In this document: positions 12,601 through 24,868 of the stretch, piece after piece
Layout: every line of letters begins with the position of its first letter
Position numbering within the stretch: the stretch's first letter is position 1
NCBI RefSeq assembly: GCF_027744825.2
Contig: NC_071334.1
Span: forward strand, 58,967,437 to 59,031,436
Direction of reading: 5' to 3'
From: Synchiropus splendidus
Lineage: Eukaryota; Chordata; Actinopteri; Syngnathiformes; Callionymidae
Length of the DNA: 64,000 bases
The notes under the pieces: generated by a model
Seen by the model: the letters and a program-made list of their open reading frames with translations, nothing else
What the model was told of the DNA's origin: nothing
The model's database searches: none
Made by a program: the position numbers and the translations under genes

Positions 12601-15600
12601 TATATCGCCACACGATATTAAACAACAAACTGCGCACTTGCTCTACCAACTTCCTGAGTATCAGGAAGTCTTAGATGCTGCTCAGTTCCTCCTTCATTGT
12701 GTGAACAAGATTGAAACATTGTCGCCTCATTGCAGCTGGAGGAACTGCACAGAATGTCAGAGATGAACGGTGTTTCAGCGAACATCGCCCGTGAAGAGCT
12801 GCGCGAGTCTTCAGTGAGAATTGAGAGTCTGACTGCGCAGCTGACTGGACTTCAGAAGGAGGTGCGTTCTTGATGAATTTGTTGTTAGAATTCATTATCG
12901 ATGTCATCACATTTGTACATATAGTGTGTTACTCTGATCACATGTTGACCTTTAAAGCCATTTCTGTGCCAATATGGTGCATTTCTGAGCATCACCCCTG
13001 CTAAACCTAGTTTGTGTTTAGTGTGATTTTCAGCTGAAGAATTAATCTCCAGCGATGTACTTATGCCGGTCTGGGGTTTGGAATCTTCCCCGTCAGTGGG
13101 CGTTTTATTCTCAATAATTGTCATTTCATCCAGACCTTTGTTGGAAATACACCTCCCGTGTACCTCCGCGCGTCCGTTTACTCGTGAGAATGACTACCAA
13201 GAAACCAACAAGTTGTATCCAAGAAATGTATTCCCTGACAGAGGAGTCTAATACATACGCAGAGCTCTGGGTCAGCAACTACACCTGACTTAGCCTGAGC
13301 AGTAGTCCGGTAGAGCGACAAAAAACTATCTGAGCTTGTCTTGACCCTCTATACACAAAAGTTTCTCTACGTGGGGTCCGTCCTCGTCCGATTGGTCCTC
13401 CGCTGTTGACGCCAGTCCTGGTCGCTGGCTCCCTCGTAACAATGGCAACGAACAGGTGGCTCTTATCAGGACCAGCTCCTTCCAGCTCTGGGAAAGCTGG
13501 TACTTCCCAGACTCCTCTGTCTGACCTTGGACCCTCTAATGAGTTCCAGTGTTTGTTCCTCCCGTCTTTGGACTCCACCTGAAACTTCAAATTCTCACAC
13601 ACACTCAGCCACACTCCCTCATCCAGAATTCCTCCGTCTGTGAATAACTTCTTTATTAGCACAAACAATGAATATTATTGACACTGTATGATAAATGCAC
13701 AATTTCCATTACCTTCTCATTCATCCACAGACTCGTGGGTGGCGTGATCGTATCATGGAGCTGGAGACCGCTTTGACTCAGGAGAAGGACATGAGTCGCA
13801 GGCTGTTGGCAGAAAAAGATCGTGAGGTTGCTGAGATACAGGAGAAGATGCAGAGACAGCTGGACGAGTATGAATCACTGCTGGATGTGAAACTGGCTCT
13901 GGACATGGAGATCAATGCGTATCGCAAACTTCTGGAGGGAGAAGAGGATAGGTGAGATGCCTGAGGCCGAGTTCGTGTTATGATGTGTCACACAGGGGTG
14001 TGAATGATATGTGGGTGATTATACTTAAAATCGGATGTGTGGTCTGACAATGGTTTCCGTCTGCCTCCAGGCTGAAGCTGTCTCCTACTCCGTCTTCTCG
14101 TGTCACCGTGTCCCGAGCCTCTTCCAGCAGCCGCAGTGTGCGTACCTCGCGAGGGAAGAGGAAGCGTGTGGACGTGGAGGAACAGGAAGCCAGCAGCTCT
14201 GTGTCAATCGCTCACTCAGCCTCTGCGACAGGACCCATCGTTGTGGACGAAATCGACACGGATGGCAAATTCATCAGCCTCCAAAACACTGGCGATGAAG
14301 TGAGTGAGCCTCAAGTCTTTCCTATTTTACGTCGTGTGCAAGTAATGGTGACACCACTCTCTGTCTTGTTCTCCTGCATGATTCCAGGAACAGGCCATGG
14401 TGGGCTTTGAGTTGACCAAGAAAATCGGAAACTCCACAGCTTCCTACAAGTTTACACCCAAGTATGTCTTAAAGGCCGGCCAGAAAGTCACGGTAAGAAT
14501 TGTCATTTCATCCACTGTCTTCACTGTACATGAAGTGAGAGGTGGGGGTGCACCTTGACAGGTCACAGTTGGATGGACACCTAACAACAAGTTTGGCGTT
14601 GTTAAATAATCGCTGTATGTTTTGGAAGTTCTCAGCAGGGAGGTGCCTGAAAGTGTCCTGTTTTCCAGCATGGTGTTGCGTATATTCATGGCTCTGTATC
14701 TCTTTGTTTGCAGATCTGGACCTCTGATGCTGGCGTGAGCTCGAAGCCTCCAACAGACCTGGTGTGGAAGAACCAAACCTCTTGGGGTTCAGGAGCAGAT
14801 GTCCATGTGGCGCTAAGCAACGCTCAGGGAGAAGTGAGAACACACTTTCATTTTAGCCACATGGATGACCCCCGGCAAATTAACAATCGATGTATTGACT
14901 AGACCAGTGGTCCCCAACCTTTTTATCACTGCCAACGGGTCAAAGCTTGACAATTGGACCGTTGCCCCGGGGGGTATGAAGTTGCCACATTGAACCGTCA
15001 GATCAGGCCTCTGCATGCTTGTGTGCCCACTAAGACTCACAAACTCTCCTCTGCTCAACCAGTGCCCTAATGCTCTCTGACTCTGGTTGCCATGGTAACG
15101 TTTAAACATGCCTTCAAAATAGCATACAGATACACTTCAAATCACCTTATGGTTAAATCAACGGGAGCCTTGAGCTTGTTTCTCTGCATGACACGGTCCC
15201 TTCTGTGAGTGACGGTCGACGGCCACAATAAATCCAGATTTCAAGTTCAATTTTGGCTCTCAAGTTGACCGAGGCTTAACCAAGAGTATCCGGTCATCTT
15301 TCATCATAAAAGGTTTTTCAAAATAAAAGCTACTTCAGACTCAGATGATACACAAAACGGAAATAATTATTTCTTGCGTGGCCTGGTACCATTGATCCAT
15401 GGATCAATTGGTACCGATCCACGGTCCCCAGCCCGGGGATTGAGGACCACTGGACTGGAAGTTGATGTGCTTTAACCTGCCCAATAATGTGCTTTTCCTG
15501 TTGAGAAAACCATGAGTCACTGAGCTCACTGAAGTCTTCTTCGAACTCATTGTAGTCGCCGGATCATAGTTCTGTTGCAATGCTCTGTACAAAACATGTC

Positions 15601-15855
15601 TGCTGGCTAAGCGTGGAACATGTCTGACAGGAAGTTGCGATGAGAACCACCACATACAAGATGGCAATAGAAGAGCAAGACGAGGATGTTGTGGAGGAGA
15701 TTGAGGAAGAAATGCTGCAGCAGGTGGGTGCTGGATCTTCACTGTCTCTCGTGGTCACTGTGTATTAAGAGAAAACCATTTTCTGGTAAACTAACACAGA
15801 TTTGTGTGTGCAGGGAGGCAACACTGCTCACAATAGGAGCTGTGCCATCATGTGA
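9638..15855 (+). CDS. lmnb1: Lamin B1, 11 coding exons
   Basis: B-type lamin, intermediate filament of the nuclear lamina. Coding exons: 9638-10002, 11705-11861, 11971-12096, 12177-12347, 12736-12861, 13731-13951, 14071-14299, 14388-14492, 14714-14833, 15631-15723, 15814-15855; all introns are GT-AG and the exons join in frame to 584 residues (human 586). Exon lengths 157, 126, 171, 126 and 221 match the classic lamin exon pattern. Head about 1-29 with a Cdk-type site (LSPTR, 24-28); coiled-coil rod about 30-388 ending KLLEGEEDR; second SP site near 393-394; nuclear localisation signal KRKR at 418-421; Ig-like tail domain about 430-545; acidic stretch ([15 protein letters not shown]) near the end; C-terminal CaaX box CAIM (581-584) for farnesylation. 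Sequence ([20 protein letters not shown]) and CAIM favour B1 over B2, as does the neighbouring marchf3. Start chosen by homology of the head ([10 protein letters not shown]). Intron 9 carries a hAT-like insertion. Confidence 0.95.
13060..13670. other. Unclassified GC-richer block in lmnb1 intron 5
   Basis: This part of intron 5 is richer in GC and CpG than the rest of the intron. On the minus strand a 129-codon frame (13279-13668) is open, and an aataaa lies on the minus strand near 13648-13653. The look is that of an LTR or other inserted repeat, but I found no target duplication or matching ends, so it stays unclassified. Confidence 0.3.
14905..15452. mobile_element. hAT-like MITE in lmnb1 intron 9
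   Basis: The ends are inverted: cagtggtccccaa at the left and, read from the right end inward, cagtggtcctcaa. The flanks are an imperfect 8-base target duplication, gactagac (14897-14904) and gactggaa (15453-15460). End sequence, 8-base duplication and 548-base length without coding capacity fit a non-autonomous hAT element. Mismatches in the duplication suggest an old insertion. Confidence 0.75.
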
Positions 15856-16709
15856 GCTGACCGAACCAGTCTCCCCTACACTGAGCCCATTCTGTTACAC
15901 AGCTGCCAACTCTAACGCTAGATTATTTTTCTATCTTTTGTAGTGTATTTCAAAAGTGTCTGGATTTTATTTGTTCTCACAAACCTGTTTTGAAGGAAAT
16001 AAATTGCTCAATGTTTTGTTTTATATTTAAAGTTGTTTTAATCATTTTGATGCAACTTACAGGCCTTACTTTTGTCACTGGAAGTGAAGCCGAGACAGTC
16101 AAAGGTCTGCCAGTGTTACTTAAGTGGAGGCAGGCTGATTATCACACAGCTGGCATTCTGGTTATAAGGAATGTGGAAACCAAATCCAAATATGGCAATG
16201 TCAATTTTCCAATGTTCAAACAAAATCCAGCAAGATAGCCTAGTTAGCCTTTAGTCTTAGATGTTATGTTGGCACCTCTCACCCACTGCCACGTTTCACA
16301 GAGGGAAAAAAAACTGGATTGACTGAAAGCTTGGAAGTGCACTATTGATGCTCTAACAAGAGCTGCCAGAATGAAGCAAACTTGAGGTTCAAATAATCTA
16401 AAAGAGAGTGGTCTTTAATGGCAGTCATTTCTTGGGTTCTAAAGAACTAGTTTGGTCTCCTTTCATATTCACTGCCTCTAAAATACCAAGCATCTTTTCT
16501 TGGACTTGACAGTCTTCACGGCAGGAGGATTCAAATTCAGTCCGTTTTGCTACGAAACCTAATGAGCACAATCCCAAATTGAGAATGTTTAAGTTGCAGA
16601 TTTAAATTATAAGCTTTGCACCATCAAGGTGTTGATTGTATTAACTTGATGTTTGAAGTGTTCTGTGTCTCACATTGCATGCTGTGTTTGTGATGTTCCG
16701 AGATGAGTT

Positions 16710-16715
16710 AATAAA
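16710..16715 (+). other. lmnb1 polyadenylation signal
   Basis: Canonical aataaa about 855 bases after the lmnb1 stop, with T-rich sequence after it. No earlier canonical hexamer before it looked better placed. Confidence 0.6.
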
Positions 16716-17804
16716 TGTTTTTCTTTTACTGAACGCTGCAACATGTTTGACCTCCTTGACATACTTGACTCACACTGGACCCTCAATTATCTGAACCGCA
16801 TAAAAGTACTGCTACGTCAAGCATTGACTAAACATTAAAAGTAACAGGGTGTTTACCTTGAGGCCTTCAGAGGGCAGGGGTCAAGCTTTTCAGTGACTTG
16901 TGAGGAAAGAGGCGTGGATATAGTGACATTGCTTCAGTGGAATAGTACTTCATCCTAATATAAATTACAGGATTGTTGGCATAGAGTCAATATTTGTTTG
17001 CCAGTGCAGATTCCAAATATTGACACTGTAACACACAGTACACGACACCAGTTGCCATCGGTCTGAGGAAGCACGTGTGCAACACTGGGACTTGTGTGTA
17101 GTGTAGTTTGAGTGAACGTGACAGGCCAGTGCCAGTTGCGACATCCCACTGTGGCATGACTTTGGGGTTAAAAGTTCACGAGGCAATGCTCTGTACAGAA
17201 TTACACAAGGAGAGTTTGTTCGTTGATGAATGGTATTCTCAACATCGAAATGTTTTATAGTTAACTTGATTCAATGTTTAAAAGTGGTTTTCCGCTGTAG
17301 CTATACCTTCATCCTCAGTTAGTTCATAACTAGTGAGCCTTTCTCATAAAATACTGAAAACAAAACATACCACAGCACATTCCAGACGTACCTTCCTGTG
17401 AGAAAATACCTTTGCTGTTTCTACACTCACAGGGTTGGTGTTGATCTGGTTAAACCAGGCGTGTTTTTACGTGGCCGCCTCATCGATTCGAAGCTAAAGC
17501 CATATGGAATAAGTTGAAGTCTTGCGCTTATTGTCAGCTAAAGGGAATGCAATGTTTTTTTTTTTTTCCTGTCACTCAAAATGGCACGAAAAAGTTGGAC
17601 TACTCACATATTTGCTTCCTCCGTTGGTGAGCATGGACATGCACTGTGGCAGCATTAAACTATGAACACATGCGTCCATGACATGGTGTATTTCTATGGA
17701 ACATCGACTGCAGTTTGAGATGGACAACTGAATTTTAAACCTTCTCTTAACAGGGGAATATGTTTAGTGTTGCACTCAAGGGTACTTAATTCAGGTTTTA
17801 ACCG
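16716..17804. other. Gap between convergent lmnb1 and marchf3
   Basis: About 1.1 kb between the two inferred polyadenylation signals. I see a poly-T run near 17557-17567 and no gene. Confidence 0.5.
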
Positions 17805-17810
17805 TTTATT
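17805..17810 (-). other. marchf3 polyadenylation signal
   Basis: tttatt on the + strand reads aataaa on the minus strand, about 125 bases past the marchf3 stop codon. Confidence 0.45.
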
Positions 17811-17935
17811 GAAAATGCACACAAAGAAAAAAATATATATCACAGGTATTCTCTGGTGAAAATACACAACCAATAAATAGCAAACACTGTGGGAGGCCTG
17901 GGGTTCAGACAAGGAGACGTGACGGTGTGTCTCCT

Positions 17936-19299
17936 TCAAACAATGGACTCTTTGGATGGTTGTTTCCTGGCGGGGCAGACTTGTCGAGCCTGCGGCTCGG
18001 ATGCCCTCCTGTGGTCGCTGGGCAGGAGGACCACCACCATGGGATTTGACTGCTGCCACTCCTTATAGAGTCGATAGTGATGCCTGACAGACACCTGCAG
18101 GAGACAGAGGCACAAAGTGATACACTCTGGCAGACGCCTGTTGTTGAGGAACAAGCTTTGGACATTTGGACAGTTGCGGTGCACTGTGACAGCATCTCAC
18201 CAGCCAAAGGTTTGACACGCATGGCAACCGTTTTCACCTTCACTGCAAAACATGCTGTTGTCTTTTTATATTTTTATAACAAACTATTGGTTTTTGGTTA
18301 CATTCATCACCTTATTTATTGTACATCATAATTACCAGTTCATTTATTCACCTACACCTGAGTAATATCAGTTTTTAATAACACAACAGATGAAAATACA
18401 ATTTTACATTATTGGTATGCAGCCACATGCTTTTGGAAGGGTCTATTTTGGACACAATTATTTTGTCCAGTGCATCGATGCACGCCAGGCGCTTGACTCA
18501 CCAAGTTCCAAAAGATGTAAATAGCGAAGAGGGCGATGGTGAGCAGGATGAGCCCGACAGACTCGAGCCAGCTGGAGAAGTAATAATGATCAATGGCTCC
18601 ACGCAGACAGAGCCAGCTGGTCACTGTGGCCAGTGGCGTAATGACCAGGAAACACAAAATGTCACCAAAGAGCGTGTGTTTCTCCTGTCCAGCATTGGCG
18701 CTCTGCAGCCACTGAAACACACAGCGTGGCTGTTAAGACACCAGCAGAGAGGCCTCTGACGCCACGATGAGCAGCACCTCCAGCAGTGGCCGCTGCCGCT
18801 TCTTCACAGTGAACTGGTGTTGGCAGAGCTCGCACAGGCTGGTTCCAGAGGAGGACAGCCAGTGTTCCAGGCAGGAGCGATGGACGGTGGCCAGGCTTCC
18901 CAGACACTGGCAGGGGGACAGCAGCTCCTCATGGAGGTCGCCTTCATGGCAAATCCTACACATGGAGGTTTCTGACACGCCACTGAGGAGAGCAGTTTTG
19001 ATACATTGGTTCAATAAATGCCCTCCAAGAGCAAACTGTCACCTGTTTTGCAACATTCTCAGTAAAACCTCTCAAACCCCTGAAGGGCCAAGGGAGCACC
19101 TCGAGGACACTTCACCATCATGCTACTGGAGACATTATTTTTTTTTTTTAGAAATACGCCCTGTTACACCTGTTAATATTAGCAATTTCAGAGGGGAAAT
19201 CATATTTACTACCCACCACTCTTTCTCCTCGTGTCCCAGCGGCATGAGCTGATCACCCAGCTGGGCCAACGCTTCAGGTGGGGTCCGACACTGCTCCAT
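17936..19299 (-). CDS. marchf3: Membrane E3 ubiquitin ligase MARCHF3, 4 coding exons
   Basis: RING-CH ubiquitin ligase of endosomal membranes that moves ubiquitin onto membrane cargo. Minus-strand exons in order: 19299-19217, 18982-18778, 18711-18502, 18094-17936; GT-AG junctions join in frame to 218 residues. The C4HC3 RING-CH ligands are all present: C36, C39, C52, C54, H62, C65, C78, C81 (CRICHEG ... [10 protein letters not shown] ... CELC). Two membrane helices follow at about 114-136 and 146-167, around [20 protein letters not shown], then HHYRLYKEW. The C terminus KESIV resembles the PDZ-binding KETVV of human MARCH3, and TLFGD also favours MARCH3 over MARCH2. The N terminus is short: it starts [11 protein letters not shown] and lacks the conserved region before the RING seen in mammals (human 253 aa), so an upstream coding exon or start may be missing. 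Convergent with lmnb1, as in human 5q23. Confidence 0.88.
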
Positions 19300-20079
19300 G
19301 GCTTGATCCAGCTGGACTTCAGCGAGTCCTCTCCACTTGACTCACACTGGCATTTGACAGAGGTCACAGTTACAGGGTTATTCTCAAGACAGAGCATGGT
19401 GGTCTACCAGGAGTCAGTCATCGCAGCAGAGGAACCCATCAGCTCAACACACTCCCAGCAAAGAGACTTGAATTAAATGAGAATTGTTTTTTCCAATGGC
19501 AGATAACATTCGCATTTGTTTGGGTTGACAGTATGGTCTGGTTGTGGCAGTGACCCTTGCCAACTATCTGGAAAAGGAAGAACAGAGATTTATCAGAGGG
19601 AGTGTGGTTGAATGTGATACAGTAGATGACACATCTGGTGCTTATAAACAGAGATTAGGAAATTCTAAGGGTGAGGAAATAATTGTTTTTGAATGAGTTG
19701 CAAGACGCACCATCTGGACACTCACTGTCAGCGACAAATGTAAATATAGCTTTACAGCAAAACTTGAAACAGTTCCAGACCAATGTCAGGCAGGGGGCTC
19801 TCACGAACATATGAAGGATGTCAACATATATTTGCTTTGCTTGACAATGCAATTTGGACACAAATCTATCTGTTACAAACGAAGTCGAGGTAGACGAACT
19901 GTAATTTACAAGCTCTCTTTCTCTGTAAAGGTTTCGCTTCCGTTATGTGTACATGAATTCAACAATCGACAAAGGTGAAATAAACCTGAACATCAAATAA
20001 AAACATTGACAGACTACTTGTTTTGGCCTCAAAATTGGCGCACTTGGCAACTAACCGTGTGTCGTTACTACTTGTATTT
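19300..20079. other. 5' flank of marchf3, no coding exon found
   Basis: Probably 5' UTR and first intron of marchf3 on the minus strand. I found no segment encoding the missing N-terminal part. Confidence 0.4.
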
Positions 20080-20470
20080 AGAATTGAGCGCGCATGCGTG
20101 TAAAACTCAAACGTAGACAACAAGGAAAAGTCGTGATGTTTAGAAGCATTTCCGAAGCGTTCTTCAACACAATTGCTGTTTACACTTACGAATCCATGTC
20201 TAAGTTGCCGGCGTGTCATAGTACGTCATCCAATGTGGTATTCATCGCCGATACAAACATACGTTCAGCTGCCGCCCGACTCTGGCTTGTACTTCCGCTA
20301 CAGCGCGACTAAACACACGCGGTTCTCTCCCGAGTTTTGCCTCGCAGGCAAACGACGTAGTGACTTGTCAACGTGTTGGTCAAGTCACGGGTTCCTTTCC
20401 AGCCGTGTGGGGGTGCGGTAGCCTTCCCACTGGGCGCCCGCGTGCATTTGCCAAAAACAATGAGTCAAAT
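20080..20470 (-). promoter_or_regulatory. Candidate marchf3 promoter
   Basis: A CpG-enriched block with an NRF1-like core gcgcatgcg (20090-20098), lying 0.8-1.2 kb upstream of the first marchf3 coding exon in an otherwise AT-rich region. Assignment to marchf3 rests on position only. Confidence 0.4.
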
Positions 20471-23400
20471 GACTCATGATTAAACTTCTACACACAGTCT
20501 TCGACAGCGACCAATCCATAGTGTGACGTGTTGTTGACTGGAGATTTTAATTGACGTCATGGCAACTAAAATATTACCTCTTCGAACTAGTAGACGTAGC
20601 ATGAGTACAAGATGCCGTGAGAATGACCTCGATAGATGAGATTCATGTGTCAGGTCATTCTATTCGTGTAATAATGAAAGAGGAAATAAAAGGGGAAATC
20701 ATGTAAACACCATTTTAATCCATCAGACCGGTCTTTATAACAAAGGTTTCAGTACTGACACACCAAAGCGTTATATTTAGTTGCACTGCCCTCCTGTGGT
20801 GTAGAAAGGACACTACAAAACTTCAACAGAAACAGGGAGAGAGACTCTTTGGGGAACAGATACAAACGTGAGAAATATTGTGGTTACCAATGCAACCAAG
20901 CACGCGATGGACCTGGCTATCGTGGATTCGATCAGGGAAGTGGAGTCTTGATGGAGTAAAGAAGACGTTCGGTTACATGTTACCAACGACTTTTTTTTCC
21001 GTAAAAGGCCATGATTCTCTCCCGGCTACATGGGGTGAGCGCTGCAGGACACCCTGGACAGGTTGATGGTTCAGTCAACTCACCAACACGCATCATTAAG
21101 TTCTGCATATTTTATGACAGATTTAAAAATCCGCCATATTGTGGTTTCGCACATCTTCTTTACAGAGTGTCAAGTATAATTGCTTGACCCAGAGTACTTT
21201 TATTATTAATTATTCATGTGCGTGTCTAAAATGACATGTCAATTCTGCAATCGCTTCGATTCCAAAGACCCTTTATTGTTACATCAAAGAGAACCAGTGA
21301 CATCACAATTGAACAATTGCTTTGTGTCTAGTTTCGTTTCATGCCACCAGTGTTTGATGAAGACTGGTTAGGTTTTCTTGTTTTATTCATAGCTCAATAA
21401 ACTGGTCTGAAGAACTGCACTCACATCAAGAAAGTCTTTATTGTGGGCGGAGGTGCTGTGTCCATTCGTCAAAGGGAAATTCTAAGTTATACACACAAGC
21501 ACCTGCGACTCTGCAAACAATAACCACTGCACTGACAACACTGTCTAAAAGCTATGCAGTTATAAACGCATTTATAATTCGGAACTTATAAAGCACAAGT
21601 GTCATTTTACTGTTTTCAACTGTGCCACAGCTTTTCATCCTGAAAACATCGGCAAGATCATAATAGTTTTTACAATGACTGAACATATGAAAAAGTTAAT
21701 TTCAATGTGGCATAAAAGGGTGTAAAGAGATGACTGTTCTCTTTCTACTTTACTATTCCATGGAATTTGGTACGTTTACCTTTCAAACGGCAAAAGTCGA
21801 CAAACCTGTGTGTCTCACTTTGAGTGAGCTTGGGAGGGACAGACATGACTCACTTTCATGACATTATTAAGCAAAAGGTAAAGGGTAGATGATTGTGTGC
21901 GATTTTGTTGGTCATTTAGCTGTTACTTTTGTTATTCTACTTGACTCAATTTAATTCGTTGACAATAAACAGTTGCAGTGATTGAGAGTCTTTGGTATCC
22001 TTTTGGCATTATGTTCTTTCTCTCAAAAGAATTCAAACTGGAAAAGTCAGTCGTCAGTTTTACTGTCATGGCATGGCCACAAAAAAAGGGAGATCACCTG
22101 AAAAGGTTCAGTTGTTCACAGATGCCAAAAAGCACTACAACATCATGCTATATAGAAGAAATGATGTAAACACACCCTTTAATTATTAATGTCTAAACTT
22201 ATAAGCTCAACATTTAATAACAATTCCATCATTCTGAGGAAGTAAGTTTTAATTGTTTACTGATGATCATGTCAACAAATTTACTTCCACTGTGTATTTA
22301 TATATATATATTATAATTAACTTGATATATCGGAGTTCATTTACCCTATTTGACTTGTTTGGAGAGTGTTCTGAAAAAGTAAGTTAGCATGCTCTGGTAA
22401 CAAAGACAGCTTGCTTCACTGTGGTTTATATAACGATTCCAAAACCACACAATATTTCTGCGTAAGCTACATTCAGCTACATACTTGTCTCTTTCACCCG
22501 CCTTCTCTCAACACTCGCTCAGCACATCTATATGACGCTCGGTCCTAAAACATCCTATTTATTAGTGTTGTCAAACTGGAGACTCTTTCCTTTCTTGATG
22601 TCTTGATGACATTGTGATATGAATAAATGTACGTCATTCATGTTGCTTCTATTGGACAGTGGTGGAGTGGTCTTGTCCAGACACTTTATGAAAACTAAAT
22701 CAAGTCCCGACCAATGCTACGAACAGCTGTGATCAGTGCAATGTGACCAGCATGTGACTGGGCCCTGTCGTACAGTGGCTCCCCTGCTTCTCCACCCTGT
22801 GTAAAAGAACTTGTCAGAGCAAGATTTGAACTTGAAGCTGAAGGAGGCTTCCCTGCCACAGGTGACCCGCTGACATCTCTTTAAACAGCGCATCACTTCA
22901 GAACGCTAGCCTGTGGCCACCAGCGGTTAAAGATGTCTAGCAGAACTAATCCTGACCACGGTCACGTTGTCCATCTGAAGAACATTGAATCAGCATCTTA
23001 GGGCACCGATTACATCTAAGTGCCCGAGGTTAGTGCCCAACCTTTGGACTGCCTCAGTGACGTTGCCGTGCCGTTAAAATGAATAGATTTAAAATTTGTT
23101 CCACAGTTGTCCAGAAAGATTGTGCTGATAAAAATTACCAATTGAGACCTTCTTCAATTACCTAAGAATTTTAAGAGCAATCTTGCCTTACTGTTTATTG
23201 TTTGCCTCCCCATTGTGTGTATTAATCCCTTATATATTAATTCTATGAAATTGTATGTATGATATTTACCAATGTATTGTACTTATTCTTTCTTTCTTTC
23301 TTTTAATGTAACATTGAATGAACAAACTAGGTTGAATATGTTTGACAGGAAACGACGGTTGCAACGTACATTTTCACAAAAAGGCATTCGATACTACTCC

Positions 23401-23989
23401 CTTTTTATCTAACACTCGCAAACAGGCCCTAAACCAATGACAAATGGACTACATGGAAGTTACAAGTAGCACAGACGCGGTTCCGTTTGCCCAGATAAAC
23501 CAGAGTTCACGCCCTCTGGTCCGTTTCTGTCGCGGTCACGTGACTTTAGTTATGTATACACACGAGTTCTGTCAAGCGTCACTGAAGAACGGCAGTACCG
23601 GAAGTCAAGACGGTCTGAATTTAACAGAATGACAACATATTCCTATATTGAATTAAAATTACAAACCCGAAAAAATATAAACATGAATGTAGCCAAAGTT
23701 AAAAGCATGGATTTATAAACCGTGTTTTGTTGTTGTGAATGTTTAGGCGCAGCCTAGACAGCTTCATGAATGACGTTTCTATTATTGTTATTATTTGTAT
23801 TGTATTTTATTTTTCAATAATCATGTTTGTCATTATTGCAATCATTTGAAGAACTGAAAATATAAACGTTACACATATGTTTAGACACAAAATACTGGTC
23901 GTGCATTAAAAATGATCCCATTTGTAATCCCACAAGAAGTGATTTATTAAAATGTGTTTGCGCACTCAAACAATTCACGAATAACAAGT
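20471..23989. other. Intergenic between marchf3 and slc27a6
   Basis: No gene seen. At 21028-21065 there is a short fragment (ggggtgagcgctgcaggaca followed by ccctggacagg) of a type common in fish interspersed repeats. Small simple repeats: TA near 22297-22312 and TTTC near 23285-23304. Confidence 0.5.
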
Positions 23990-24173
23990 CGGTTCGCTGG
24001 AGACTTTAGTTTTGGAAGTGTGTTTCCGGTTCGTGCTGTCGTGCCGCTTGACAGGAGCTCGCGCGTCCTCCCGTGACGCCGCCTCTGTGCTTATCGTCGC
24101 TGGATCATGTAGTGGACGTTCGCCCTCGCTCTCTGCCACTTCCCCGTGTCTCTCGCTGGCTCCGTCTGGAAAC
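23990..24173 (+). promoter_or_regulatory. Probable slc27a6 promoter / 5' UTR
   Basis: CpG-rich sequence starts near 23990 and continues through the first exon. An upstream in-frame ATG at 24012 would add 54 residues without family support, so it is more likely an upstream part of the 5' UTR. Confidence 0.5.
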
Positions 24174-24829
24174 ATGACTCTGTCGCTGGGTTGGTTTTCG
24201 GCTCTGCTCGCGGGTGTTTTCTCCGCGAGTGTGTTCCAGAAACTTTGTTTTCCCTACTTCTGGCGGGACCTGCTCTTCCTGCTGACGGTGATCAGGTACG
24301 GGCTGAAGCTGGAGCTCTACAAGCTGACCGCCCGGGTTTGCACCGTCCTGGACCGCTTCATCCAGCAGGCGCAGCGCATCCCTCACAAACCCTTTGTCAT
24401 CTACGAAGGCAGCGTCCACACGTACCGGGACGTGGACGAGCGCAGCAACCGACTGGCCAATGTTTTCCTGCACTCCGTCCAGCTGAAGAGAGGGGAATGT
24501 GTCGCGCTGCTCATGAACAACGAGCCCGACTTCCTGTGCGCCTGGTTCGGCTTGGCGAAGGTGGGCTGCTCGGTGGCCTTCCTCAACACCAACATCAGGT
24601 CCAGGTCGCTCCTGCACTGCTTCAACTGCTGCGGAGCCAAAACCCTCATCGTGGGTGCAGGTAAAGAACCACGTGGTTGTCCGAGACACATCTCTCGTGT
24701 TTACGCTGTTAAAATGGTCAGTTGCGCAAGACGACCGTGATCGCTTCACTTTGACGAGCAGAACTGGACCTGTGCTCCTTGATCAGTCACCCAGAATTGT
24801 GTCATGACACAAGTGAACTCTAATCAGTC

Positions 24830-24868
<39 letters not shown>

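Noticed and set aside
13279..13668. 129-codon minus-strand frame in lmnb1 intron 5
   Set aside because: No recognisable domain; more likely part of an unclassified repeat.
24105..24749. 214-codon minus-strand frame over slc27a6 exon 1
   Set aside because: Shadow of a GC-rich coding exon; the + frame matches SLC27A6 along its length.
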